From an uncultured Atopobiaceae bacterium (GTDB lineage Bacteria; Actinomycetota; Coriobacteriia; Coriobacteriales; Atopobiaceae): a DNA stretch of 64,000 nucleotides. The position numbers were made by a program, and so were the translations under genes. The stretch's first letter is position 1. Each line of letters begins with the position of its first letter. The DNA is taken from positions 124,001 through 188,000 of the forward strand of contig CALUNW010000002.1 of assembly GCA_944322145.1 (NCBI GenBank). The letters are read 5' to 3'. Shown one piece after another: positions 9,890 through 17,998 of the stretch. The notes below the pieces were generated by a model. The model searched no databases. It had not been told where the DNA came from and was given only the letters and a program-made list of their open reading frames with translations.

Positions 9890-10542
9890 GCGAGACCGCA
9901 GTCGGCTGGGAGGTCTCCGTTCCCGAGCGCGCCTCCGGCGCCGTCCGCGAGCGCCGCGCGAAGCTGCGCCTGAGCTCTGCCGCGGGCGGCGAGGAGGTCG
10001 TGCGCGTGCCCGTTGCCGTGGGCAAGAGGCTCGCCGCGGCCGGGGAGTCCGCCGCGCTCACCCGCGCGGAGCTTCTCGACCTCTTCGACGAGGTGGCGCT
10101 CTCGTGCGCCCGGGCCCGCATCGCGGATCTGCTCGGCAGGCGCGACTACACCTCCCTCGAGGTCTCCGGCAAGCTCGCCGAGGAGGGCTACGCTCCGGGC
10201 GTCGCCGAGCGCGCGCTCGCGTGGGCGCGCTCGTGCGGCCTGGTCGACGACGCCCGCTACGGGGCCGCCTTCGCCCGCGCTAAGGCGCTCGCGGGATGGG
10301 GGAGGCTCAAGGTCGAGCGAGAGCTCGCCCGTCGCGGCGTGAGCGTCGATGAGGTCGACGGCTGGCCCGAGGAGTTCTTCGACCCCGGTGACGAGCTCGA
10401 GCGCGCCCGCGCGCTCGCCGCGCGCAGGCGCCTCACGGGCAGAAACGACTGCGAGAAGATTGCGCGCTTCCTCTATGGCAGGGGCTTTTCTCGCACGGTC
10501 TCCCTCGACGTCGCGCGCGAGGTCGCGGGCGACCGCTCCTAG
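9886..10542 (+). CDS. recX: RecA regulator RecX
   Basis: RecX binds RecA filaments and limits their growth. The 218-residue protein has three-helix repeats typical of the family: [20 protein letters not shown], then [44 protein letters not shown] in the middle region, then [15 protein letters not shown] and a third degenerate repeat at the end. GTG 9886 overlaps the recA TGA by 4 bp (GTGA), the classic recA-recX coupling; a longer frame upstream would run inside recA and is not needed. Sequence conservation in RecX is low, so the call rests on the repeats and the position. Confidence 0.88.
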   Translation: MSETAVGWEVSVPERASGAVRERRAKLRLSSAAGGEEVVRVPVAVGKRLAAAGESAALTRAELLDLFDEVALSCARARIADLLGRRDYTSLEVSGKLAEEGYAPGVAERALAWARSCGLVDDARYGAAFARAKALAGWGRLKVERELARRGVSVDEVDGWPEEFFDPGDELERARALAARRRLTGRNDCEKIARFLYGRGFSRTVSLDVAREVAGDRS

Positions 10543-10790
10543 ACGGTCTACCTGAGGCGCATTTGACATAAGGGTCTCTCAGACGCTACGATATGAGGGC
10601 TATTGGAGCGCATTCTCACGCTGGTTGGCCAGCTGATGTCCATACAGTCGGATTCGTCACGCTAGCTGTTGCACAGGAACTACCTCTACGAAGGCGCCAG
10701 GACTGCACCTCCGATGGCGGGTTCCATGGCGCGTGCGCCATGGTCTCCAGAACCACGCTACAAACAGAACGCAACACCTGAGGAGCAGCC
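10543..10790 (+). promoter_or_regulatory. rny promoter and long structured leader
   Basis: This gene-free stretch holds a strong promoter: TTGACA at 10563-10568 and TACGAT at 10587-10592 with an 18-bp spacer. That leaves a leader of about 190 nt before the rny start. Within it 10724-10743 is a perfect palindrome (CCATGGCGC on one side, GCGCCATGG on the other), about 50 nt upstream of the start codon. Such a stable leader hairpin could tune RNase Y mRNA stability. A 62-codon frame at 10593-10781 lacks a ribosome-binding site and family features, so I do not call it. Confidence 0.6.
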
Positions 10791-12344
10791 ATGGAATTAA
10801 TCATCGCAGGGGTGGTCGGCCTCGTGGTCGGCGCCGTCGTCGTCTACTTCATCCTAGCGGGGCAGAGCGACTCCAAGCTCAAGGACGCCGAGTCCCAGCT
10901 CTCAGCCGCGCGCGGCGAGGCGGAGCGCATCACCTCCGAGGCCGCGCGCCAGGCCGAGAACTCCAAGAAGGAGGCCCTCCTCGAGGCCAAGGAGCAGATC
11001 CTCGCCCTCAAGCAGGCGTCCGAGGCCGAGGAGAAGAAGCGCAAGGGCGAGCTCCAGAACTACGAGAACCGCATCATGCAGCGCGAGGAGTCCCTCGACC
11101 ACAGAAACGACGCCCTCGACCGTCGCGAGCACCAGCTCTCGAGCCTCCAGGGCCAGCTCGACCGCCGCAAGAACGACCTCGACGAGATGGTCGCCCAGCA
11201 GGCGTCCGAGCTCGAGCGCATCGCCGGCCTCACGAGCGACGAGGCCCACGACGAGCTGCTCGCCCGCGTGCGCGCCGAGTCCGTGCGCGAGGAGGCCCAG
11301 ATCCTGCGCGAGGCCGAGCAGTCCGTCCGCGCCCAGGCCGACAAGACCGCCCGCGAGATCATCTCCACCGCAATCCAGCGCTGCGCCGCCGACCAGGCCG
11401 GCGAGATCACCGTCACCTCCGTCCACATCCCCTCCGACGACCTCAAGGGCCGCATCATCGGTCGCGAGGGCCGCAACATCCGAACCTTCGAGCAGGTCTC
11501 CGGCGTCTCCCTCGTCATCGACGACACCCCCGAGACCGTCGTCCTCTCCAGCTTCGACCCGGTCCGCCGCGAGACCGCCCGCGTCGCGCTCGAGAACCTG
11601 ATCGCCGACGGCCGCATCCACCCCGCGCGCATCGAGGAGCTCTACAAGAAGGCGGAGGCCCTCGTCGCCGAGCGCGTGCGCGAGGCCGGCGAGCAGGCGG
11701 CCTTCGACGCCGGCATCCACGACCTGCACCCCGAGCTGGTCAAGACCCTCGGCGCCCTGCGCTACCGCACCTCCTTCGGCCAGAACGTGCTCTCCCACGC
11801 CGTCCAGGTGTCCGCGCTCTGCGGCATCATGGCCTCCGAGCTCGGCCTCGACGAGGCTCCCGCCAAGCGCGCCGGCCTGCTCCACGATATCGGCAAGGCC
11901 ATCGACCACGAGGTCGAGGGCCCGCACGCCGTGATCGGTGCCGACCTTGCCCGCCGCTACGGCGAGCGCCCCGAGATCGTCCACGCCATCGAGGCCCACC
12001 ACGCCGACGTCGACCCCGACACCGTCCTCGACGTCCTGGTCCAGGCCGCGGACGCCATCTCCGCCGCCCGCCCGGGCGCCCGTCGCGAGTCCGCCGAGAA
12101 CTACATCAAGCGCCTCGAGAAGCTCGAGGAGATCTCCAACGCCCACGACGGCGTCGAGCGCACCTACGCCATGCAGGCCGGCCGCGAGCTCCACGTCATG
12201 GTCGAGCCCGAGAAGATCTCCGACGCCCAGGCCACGGTCCTCGCTCACGACATCGCTAAGCAGATCGAGGACGAGATGGAGTACCCCGGTCAGGTCCGCG
12301 TTGTCGTCATCCGCGAGTCTCGCGCCGTCGACGTCGCCAAGTAG
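10791..12344 (+). CDS. rny: Ribonuclease Y
   Basis: This membrane-bound endoribonuclease starts mRNA turnover. Its 517 residues show the full family order: N-terminal transmembrane helix (about 2-25), a long coiled coil (30-200, rich in E, K, A and Q), a KH domain near 205-270 (DDLKGRIIGREGRNIRTFE), and an HD domain whose metal ligands appear in LLHDIGKAIDHE near 365 and the EAHH motif near 400. ATG 10791 has GAGGAG upstream. rny, spoVS and miaB occur close together in Bacillus too, so this part of the gene order is old. An HD/KH enzyme together with RNase J (base 1) gives the cell a Gram-positive type RNA decay system. Confidence 0.96.
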   Translation: MELIIAGVVGLVVGAVVVYFILAGQSDSKLKDAESQLSAARGEAERITSEAARQAENSKKEALLEAKEQILALKQASEAEEKKRKGELQNYENRIMQREESLDHRNDALDRREHQLSSLQGQLDRRKNDLDEMVAQQASELERIAGLTSDEAHDELLARVRAESVREEAQILREAEQSVRAQADKTAREIISTAIQRCAADQAGEITVTSVHIPSDDLKGRIIGREGRNIRTFEQVSGVSLVIDDTPETVVLSSFDPVRRETARVALENLIADGRIHPARIEELYKKAEALVAERVREAGEQAAFDAGIHDLHPELVKTLGALRYRTSFGQNVLSHAVQVSALCGIMASELGLDEAPAKRAGLLHDIGKAIDHEVEGPHAVIGADLARRYGERPEIVHAIEAHHADVDPDTVLDVLVQAADAISAARPGARRESAENYIKRLEKLEEISNAHDGVERTYAMQAGRELHVMVEPEKISDAQATVLAHDIAKQIEDEMEYPGQVRVVVIRESRAVDVAK

Positions 12345-12355
12345 CGGGGAAGGGT

Positions 12356-13438
12356 ATGGCGGGCGCCGAGAAGGACCTGCTCTCGTTCGTGTCCGCGATG
12401 GGCGGCGAGCGCGCTCTGCGCGTCGAGGAGAACCTCGGCGAGGGCTACGTCCGCCTGCGCGTCTCCGAGGCGGAGCGCCGGCAGGCGAAGCAGGACGTTC
12501 GCTGCGTCGAGGACGCCGTCATCGAACTGCTCCGCAACGCCCGAGACGCCGGCGCGCGCCACGTCTACGTGGCGACGAGCCGCGAGGGCGACCTTCGCAC
12601 CACCACGGTCCTCGACGACGGAGCCGGTATCCCCGAGGACATGCACGAGCGCGTCTTCGAGGCGCGCGTCACCTCCAAGCTCGACAGCGTCCGCACGGAC
12701 CGTTGGGGCGTCCACGGCCGCGGCATGGCGCTCTTCTCGATTCGCGAGAACGCCGTGAGCGCCGAGGTCGCCTCCTCCGTCCCCGGCGGCGGCGCGGCCA
12801 TCCGCGTCGTCACGGACGCGACGCGGCTCCCCGAGCGGGCCGACCAGTCGAGCTGGCCCGAGGTCGAGGAGGGGGAGGGCGGCACGCTCTCCTGCGTTCG
12901 AGGGCCCCACAACATCGTGCGCACCTGCTGCGAGTTCGCCCTCGACGAGCATCCCGGCCTCGAGGTCTACCTTGGCTCTCCCGCCGAGATCGTCGCGACG
13001 GCGCGCTCTCGCGCCGCCACCACCGTCGACCCCTCCGAGCTCCTCTTTCTTGACTCGCTCGAGGGGCTGCCGGTGCTGGAGCGCCTTCGCGTCTCCTCTG
13101 ACGCGGCCGAGCTGCGCGAGCAGGCGAGCGCTCTGGGGCTCGGGATGTCCGAGCGGACGGCGCACCGCATCGTCTCGGGCGAGATTCGGCCGCTCGCAAG
13201 CGTCGCCTCTCGCCTCACGGGCCGCGCGGCTCCCCCCGCCTCGCGCGAGGTGGACCTTGCGCGCGACCGTCGCAGCCTCAGGCTCTCGCGCGAGGACCTC
13301 GAGGAGTTCGCGCGCGCCCTCGAGCGCGACTTCGACCTTCTCGCCGAGCGCTACTACCTCTCGCTTTCCGCCGACCCCAGGGTCAGGGTCGGGCGGGGGA
13401 GGATCACCGTCACCTTTGACCTCGAGGAGGCGGACTAG
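12356..13438 (+). CDS. Orphan GHKL-type ATPase
   Basis: The 360-residue protein has a GHKL (Hsp90/MutL/histidine kinase) ATP-binding fold. The N box is VIELLRNARDAGA (about residue 60), the G1 box DDGAGIP (about 88) and the G2 box RWGVHGRGMALF (about 118). After this domain the sequence matches no family I recognise; it ends with a predicted charged helical part. There is no histidine-kinase dimerisation domain and no MutL endonuclease motif. It lies 11 bp after rny and 120 bp before spoVS, so it may be read with rny. The role is unknown; MutL-like or Hsp90-like ATP-driven clamping is one possibility. I am sure of the fold, not of the function. Confidence 0.72.
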   Translation: MAGAEKDLLSFVSAMGGERALRVEENLGEGYVRLRVSEAERRQAKQDVRCVEDAVIELLRNARDAGARHVYVATSREGDLRTTTVLDDGAGIPEDMHERVFEARVTSKLDSVRTDRWGVHGRGMALFSIRENAVSAEVASSVPGGGAAIRVVTDATRLPERADQSSWPEVEEGEGGTLSCVRGPHNIVRTCCEFALDEHPGLEVYLGSPAEIVATARSRAATTVDPSELLFLDSLEGLPVLERLRVSSDAAELREQASALGLGMSERTAHRIVSGEIRPLASVASRLTGRAAPPASREVDLARDRRSLRLSREDLEEFARALERDFDLLAERYYLSLSADPRVRVGRGRITVTFDLEEAD

Positions 13439-13558
13439 CGCGGGCCGGCGGCGGAGCTTCGCGCTTCTCTTTGTCGCCGCCAACCAGTAGAATCAACAGG
13501 AACTCTTGAACCACAGTCGCAGCAGCTCACGTGAGCCACGCAGCAGGAGACAGATCAC

Positions 13559-13879
13559 ATGGACTATCTGAAGGTGTCGAGCAAGTCGTCGCCGGCCTCG
13601 GTGGCCGGCGCCATTGCCGGTCTCGTCAAGGACGAGGTCCCGGTGAACATCCAGTGCGTCGGCGCGGGCGCGGTCAACCAGGCCATCAAGGCCATCGCCA
13701 TCGCCCGCGGATTTCTCATCCCCACCGGCGTCGACATCTCCTGCGCGCCCACCTTCTCCGACATCGAGATCGGCGGGGAGAGCCGCACGGCCATCCGCAT
13801 CGCGGTGTACGTCCATCGCCTCACCGCCCCCGCGGCGGCGTCGGTGGCGGACGTCTCCCCGGAGATGATGGCCCGATGA
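13559..13879 (+). CDS. spoVS: Stage V sporulation protein S (SpoVS)
   Basis: SpoVS is a small Alba-like protein with a role in septation and late sporulation in Bacillus, and also found in many non-sporulating bacteria. The 106-residue product begins MDYLKVSSKSSPASVAGAIA and includes the conserved core IQCVGAGAVNQAIKAIAIARG and the strand LIPTGVDISC. It is about 20 residues longer than Bacillus SpoVS at the C-terminus (HRLTAPAAASVADVSPEMMAR). AGGAGA precedes ATG 13559. The TGA overlaps the miaB ATG by 4 bp. An RNA- or DNA-binding role fits the Alba fold and the flanking RNA genes, but is inferred. Confidence 0.95.
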   Translation: MDYLKVSSKSSPASVAGAIAGLVKDEVPVNIQCVGAGAVNQAIKAIAIARGFLIPTGVDISCAPTFSDIEIGGESRTAIRIAVYVHRLTAPAAASVADVSPEMMAR

Positions 13880-15246
13880 GCGCCGCGGCCGCCGCCCTCG
13901 TCGGCAAGACCTACTGCGTCAAGACCTTCGGCTGCCAGATGAACCTCCACGACTCCGAGCGCGTGGCGGGCCTTCTGGACTCCTGCGGCTGCATCTGCGT
14001 GCCCGAGCCCGACGAGGCCGACATCGTAGTCTTCATGACCTGCTGCGTGCGCGAGAACGCCGACCAGCGCCTCTACGGCCAGGCTTCGGCCATGGTCTCC
14101 GCGCCTACGCCGCCCTCGGGCCGACGCGTGGTCGCCATCGGCGGCTGCATCGCCCAGCGCGACGGCGAGCGCATCCGGGAGCACATCCCCTGCGCCGACG
14201 TCGTCTTCGGCACGAGCGCGCTCGCCAGCCTGCCCGACCTTCTCTCCGAGGCGTTCGCTGACGACGGCCACGCGGTCGAGGTCGATACGGTCGAGGAGGG
14301 CAGGCCCTTCTCCACCGACCTCCCGAGCCGCCGCGAGAGCGCCTTCCACGCCTGGGTACCCATCATGACCGGGTGCAACAACTTCTGCACCTACTGCATC
14401 GTGCCCTACGTCCGCGGCCGCGAGAAGAGCCGCACGATGGAGAGCATCGTCGCCGAGGTCGAGGCGCTCGTCGCCGACGGGGTCCGCGAGGTGACGCTGC
14501 TGGGCCAGAACGTCAACTCCTACGGGCGCAACATCTACGGCGAGCCCCGCTTCGCCGAGCTGCTGCGTCGCGTCGCCGCCACGGGCGTGGAGCGCATCCG
14601 CTTCACCTCGTCAAACCCCAAGGACCTCTCCGACGAGACCATCGCCGCCATGGCGGAGCTCCCCGCGGTCATGCCGCACCTGCACCTCGCCGTGCAGAGC
14701 GGCTCCACGCGCGTCCTCAAGGCCATGAACCGCAGCTACACGCGCGAGGAGTACCTCGACCTCGTGCGCCGCCTGCGCGCGGCTATGCCCGGGCTCGCCC
14801 TCTCGACCGACATCATCGTGGGCTTCCCGGGGGAGACCGAGGAGGACTTCCTGGACACGCTCTCGCTCGTCCGCGAGGCTGCGTTCTCGTCGGCCTTCAC
14901 GTTCATCTACTCCCGACGCCCCGGCACGCCGGCGGCCAAGATGCCCGACGACACGCCCCACGAGGTCATCCAGGGGCGCTTCGACCGCCTCGCCGAACTC
15001 GTCGCCCAGCAGGCGCACGACGCCAACCAGGCGGACCTCGGCACGCTGGCGAGCGTGCTCGTCGAGGGGCCGTCCAAGCGCGACGACGGCGTCATGGTGG
15101 GGCACAGCGAGAAGAACCAGACCGTGCACTTCTCCCTGCCCGAGGGCGTCTCCGCGGGAGAGCTCGTCGGCAAGATCGTCGGCGTGCGCGTCGAGGAGGC
15201 GCGCACGTGGTACCTGCGCGGCACCGTCGAGAGCGAGCCTCGATGA
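13876..15246 (+). CDS. miaB: tRNA-2-methylthio-N6-dimethylallyladenosine synthase MiaB
   Basis: MiaB is a radical-SAM methylthiotransferase that modifies A37 of tRNAs already isopentenylated by MiaA. The 456 residues include the N-terminal cluster Cys in KTFGCQMN, FMTCCVREN and GGCIAQRDG, the radical-SAM motif CNNFCTYCIVPYVRGREKSR near residue 170, and a C-terminal TRAM domain. ATG 13876 overlaps the spoVS stop (ATGA); the protein before it reads MSAAAAALVGKTYC. Its own stop overlaps miaA by 4 bp. So both steps of the same tRNA modification are translationally coupled. The partner RimO at 6132 has the same fold but a different substrate. Confidence 0.96.
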   Translation: MSAAAAALVGKTYCVKTFGCQMNLHDSERVAGLLDSCGCICVPEPDEADIVVFMTCCVRENADQRLYGQASAMVSAPTPPSGRRVVAIGGCIAQRDGERIREHIPCADVVFGTSALASLPDLLSEAFADDGHAVEVDTVEEGRPFSTDLPSRRESAFHAWVPIMTGCNNFCTYCIVPYVRGREKSRTMESIVAEVEALVADGVREVTLLGQNVNSYGRNIYGEPRFAELLRRVAATGVERIRFTSSNPKDLSDETIAAMAELPAVMPHLHLAVQSGSTRVLKAMNRSYTREEYLDLVRRLRAAMPGLALSTDIIVGFPGETEEDFLDTLSLVREAAFSSAFTFIYSRRPGTPAAKMPDDTPHEVIQGRFDRLAELVAQQAHDANQADLGTLASVLVEGPSKRDDGVMVGHSEKNQTVHFSLPEGVSAGELVGKIVGVRVEEARTWYLRGTVESEPR

Positions 15247-16187
15247 GCCTGCCGCGCGTCGCCTGCGTCGTCGGCCCCACCGCCTCGGGCAAGAGCGCCG
15301 TCTCCGAGCTCGTGGCGCTCGAGCTCGGCTCGTCGGTGGTCTCGGTCGACGCGATGCAGGTGTATCGCGGCATGGACGTGGGCACCGCCAAGACGCCCGT
15401 CGCCGAGCGGCGCGCCCCGCTGCTCATGGTCGACGTGGCGGACCCGCTCGAGAGCTACTCGGTGCAGCTCTTCCAGGAGCAGGCGCGCGCCTGCGTCGAC
15501 GCGCTGCTCGCGGAGGGGCGCCTGCCGGTCCTCGCGGGCGGCACGGGCCTCTACCTCAACGCCGTCATAGACGAGATGAGCTTCCCGTCGGGCGAGAAGG
15601 ACGACGAGCGTCGGCGCTCCTACGAGGCGCTGGCGGCGGAGCGCGGGCCCGAGGGGCTCCACGCCCTTCTCGCCGAGCGCGACCCCGACAGCGCGGGGCT
15701 CATCCATCCCAACAACGTCCGTCGCGTGGTGCGCGCCCTCGAGATGCTCGACGAGGGCGTCTCCTACGCCCGGCACCACGAGGGGCTCCACGTGCGGCGG
15801 CCCCACTACGACGCCCGCATCTGGGGGCTCACGATGGCACGGGAGCGCCTCTACGCGCGCATCGACGAGCGCGTGGACCAGATGGTCGCGGCGGGGCTCG
15901 TGGAAGAGGTCCGCGGCCTCGCCGAGCGCGGGCTCACGACCGAGCGCACCTCCGGCCAGGCCATCGGCTACAAGGAGGTGCTCGAGGCGCTCGCCGGCAC
16001 CTGCACGATGGACGAGGCTATCGAGCAGGTCAAGCTGCGCTCGCGGCGCTACGCCAAGCGTCAGCTCTCGTGGTTTCGCCACGACGGTCGCGTGAGGTGG
16101 ATCGACCTGGACGCCTGCGACGTCGAGGGCGCCGCGCGGCAGATCGTGTCCGAGCTGCGGGAGGAGGCGGCCGATGGGGAGGTTTAA
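15243..16187 (+). CDS. miaA: tRNA dimethylallyltransferase MiaA
   Basis: MiaA transfers the dimethylallyl group to A37 in tRNAs that read codons starting with U. The 314-residue protein opens with the P-loop VGPTASGKS (about residue 10), then SVDAMQVYRGMDVGTAK, the substrate loop GGTGLYLNAVID, and RQLSWFRHD near the C-terminus. ATG 15243 overlaps the miaB stop, and its own 3' end overlaps the hflX start by 14 bp. The miaB-miaA-hflX run matches Gram-positive gene order except that mutS/mutL and hfq, often present here, are absent. Confidence 0.95.
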   Translation: MSLPRVACVVGPTASGKSAVSELVALELGSSVVSVDAMQVYRGMDVGTAKTPVAERRAPLLMVDVADPLESYSVQLFQEQARACVDALLAEGRLPVLAGGTGLYLNAVIDEMSFPSGEKDDERRRSYEALAAERGPEGLHALLAERDPDSAGLIHPNNVRRVVRALEMLDEGVSYARHHEGLHVRRPHYDARIWGLTMARERLYARIDERVDQMVAAGLVEEVRGLAERGLTTERTSGQAIGYKEVLEALAGTCTMDEAIEQVKLRSRRYAKRQLSWFRHDGRVRWIDLDACDVEGAARQIVSELREEAADGEV

Positions 16188-17487
16188 GCCGCACTCGACC
16201 GCGCCGGTGCCCGAGCGCGCCATCCTCGTGGGTGTGGACCTGGGACGCTCGGAATGGTCGTGCGAGGAGTCGCTCGCCGAGCTCGCGCGCCTCGCGGAGA
16301 CCGACGGCGCGGAGGTCGTGATGACGCTCACGCAGCGCCTCGACGCGCCCGTGCCCAAGACCTTCATCGGCAAGGGCAAGGTCGAGGAGCTGTGCTCCTA
16401 CGTGCGCAACCTCGAGGCCGACGTCGTCATCTTCGACGACGAGCTCACCCCGTCGCAGCAGGCCAACCTCGAGAAGATCGTGGGCGAGCCCGTCAAGATC
16501 ATCGACCGGACGGCGCTCATCCTCGACATCTTCGGCGTGCACGCGCGCACGCACGAGGGGCGGCTCCAGGTGCAGCTCGCCCAGCTCCAGTACGTGCTCC
16601 CGCGCCTGAGGGGCATGTGGAGCCACCTGGTGGGCGAGCAGACGCGCGGCGGCATCGGCAGCCGCTTCGGCCAGGGCGAGAGCCAGCTCGAGGTGGACCG
16701 GCGCCTGGTGCGGGCGCGCATCTCGACGCTGCGGCGCGAGCTCGAGCGCCTCGAGCGGAGGCGCGGCGTGCAGAGCAAGGCGCGCTGGGACTCCGGCGTC
16801 TACCGCGTCGCGCTCGTGGGCTACACCAACGCGGGCAAGTCCACGCTGCTCAACCGCCTCACGGGTGCCGACGTCTACGTGCGCGACGAGCTCTTCGCCA
16901 CGCTCGACCCCACGACGCGCGCGCTCGACCTCGACGAGGGGCGCAAGATCACCGTGACCGACACGGTCGGCTTCATCCAGAAGCTCCCGACCATGCTCGT
17001 CGAGTCCTTCAAGTCCACGCTCGCCGAGGTGCGCGCCGCCGACCTCATCCTGCTGGTCGTCGACGTCTCAGACCCTCATCGCGAGCTCGAGATCGACGCC
17101 GTGCGCTCCGTGCTCGCCGACATCGGGGCGGACGGCATCCGCTGCGTGACCGTGCTCAACAAGTGCGACCTCGTCGACGCCGACGCGCTGCGCGAGGCAA
17201 CGCTCGCACATCCCGACGCGCAGGTCATCTCCGCGCGCGAGGGCACCGGCATCAGGGGCCTGCTCTATCGCATCGCCAAGGAGGCCGCGAGCGGCAGCGT
17301 CACGATGAGCGTGCTCGTGCCCTATGAGAAGGGCCTGCTCATGAAGATGGTCCACGAGCGCTGCCAGGTCATGCGCGAGACCTATGTCCAAGAGGGCCTG
17401 CTTGCGACCGTCAAGGCGGACGCCCGCATGGCCTCGACGCTCGAGCCCTACCGCGTCGACGAAGCCCCTGAGCCGCCCGAGGGCTAG
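16174..17487 (+). CDS. hflX: Ribosome-associated GTPase HflX
   Basis: HflX is a GTPase that binds the 50S subunit and splits stalled or hibernating ribosomes. The 437-residue protein has the N-terminal GTP_bdg domain (TFIGKGKVEELC at about 65, FDDELTPSQQANLEK), a coiled middle segment, then the G domain: G1 GYTNAGKST near 213, G3 DTVGFIQKLP near 268 and G4 LNKCD near 328. ATG 16174 starts inside miaA and gives the usual N-terminus length. It is the last gene of the left housekeeping run; a repeat-rich stretch follows. A clear terminator with a T run was not found after it. Confidence 0.94.
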   Translation: MGRFKPHSTAPVPERAILVGVDLGRSEWSCEESLAELARLAETDGAEVVMTLTQRLDAPVPKTFIGKGKVEELCSYVRNLEADVVIFDDELTPSQQANLEKIVGEPVKIIDRTALILDIFGVHARTHEGRLQVQLAQLQYVLPRLRGMWSHLVGEQTRGGIGSRFGQGESQLEVDRRLVRARISTLRRELERLERRRGVQSKARWDSGVYRVALVGYTNAGKSTLLNRLTGADVYVRDELFATLDPTTRALDLDEGRKITVTDTVGFIQKLPTMLVESFKSTLAEVRAADLILLVVDVSDPHRELEIDAVRSVLADIGADGIRCVTVLNKCDLVDADALREATLAHPDAQVISAREGTGIRGLLYRIAKEAASGSVTMSVLVPYEKGLLMKMVHERCQVMRETYVQEGLLATVKADARMASTLEPYRVDEAPEPPEG

Positions 17488-17559
17488 CCTTCGTCGGCAC
17501 TCTTCAGTTATGTACTTAACTTTGCAGGTTATCCACTGGATCAGTAGCGCGTTGCAAGC

Positions 17560-17652
17560 CGAGAAGTGCCCACGGCTCCGGACCCAAATCCGGATTTGGG
17601 TGCTTGGTGGACCCAAATCCGGATTTGGGTCCGGAGTTGAGGGCGCTTCTCG
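17560..17652. repeat. Palindrome-doublet element, copy 1 (93 bp)
   Basis: The element begins CGAGAAGTGCCC and ends GGGCGCTTCTCG, an inverted terminal pair. Between lie two palindromes (starts 17580 and 17609, exactly 29 bp apart) of arms ACCCAAAT and ATTTGGGT with centre CCGG in both. A second 93-bp copy is at 19581-19673. Confidence 0.85.
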
Positions 17653-17703
17653 ACTGGTGTGGGGTGTCACGGCTGAGAGGTAAACTCCAGGGAGAAGTTC
17701 TTT

Positions 17704-17835
17704 ATCGATAAAACGGTCGGGCCCAACGGGCGCCACGGCCCCGGACACAAATGAGGATTTGGGTTCCCGACGGACACAAAAGAGGATTTGGGTCCGGAGC
17801 TGTGGCGGTCGCTGGGCCCAGTAGCATCAATCGAT
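17704..17835. repeat. Large inverted repeat around palindrome doublet 2
   Basis: A doublet at 17743-17766 and 17772-17795 (29-bp period, both centres GAGG) is flanked by imperfect inverted arms of about 40 bp. The arms begin and end with ATCGAT (17704-17709 and 17830-17835) and share GGGCCC and GTGGCG blocks. The left arm, read on the other strand, also matches 19488-19557 at about 80 percent by eye. Confidence 0.7.
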
Positions 17836-17886
17836 GGAGATAGTAAACTTAGAATATAACCCCGCTCCAAGATGCGCCCCGCGGGG

Positions 17887-17960
17887 CGAGAAGTGCCCTG
17901 CGCCCTGGACACAAATCGTCATTTGGGTCCGCCGGCGACACAAATGACGATTTGGGTCCG
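17887..17960. repeat. Palindrome-doublet element 3
   Basis: CGAGAAGTGCCC opens the element at 17887. The two palindromes (17907-17930 and 17937-17959) have complementary centres, CGTC and GACG, so they can pair with each other into one stem of about 23 bp with a GCCGGC loop, as well as each folding alone. The right-hand CTTCTCG box is missing; the next gene's stop is 39 bp away. Confidence 0.75.
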
Positions 17961-17998
17961 TCACGGGGTCGAGCCTACGACGTCCCGCCGCGCGGACC

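Larger units (their letters stand above)
17488..17998. other. Gene-free stretch made of repeat array 1
   Basis: This 511-bp gap holds no gene. It is nearly filled by three palindrome doublets (17560-17652, 17704-17835, 17887-17960) separated by GAGAAG boxes in alternating orientation: CGAGAAG at 17560, CTTCTCG at 17646, CGAGAAG at 17887. A short AT-rich part lies at 17505-17535. A second array with the same parts lies on the far side of the next gene. Confidence 0.75.

Noticed and set aside
10593-10781. Small open frame upstream of rny
   Set aside because: No Shine-Dalgarno, no family features, and it overlaps the leader palindrome.
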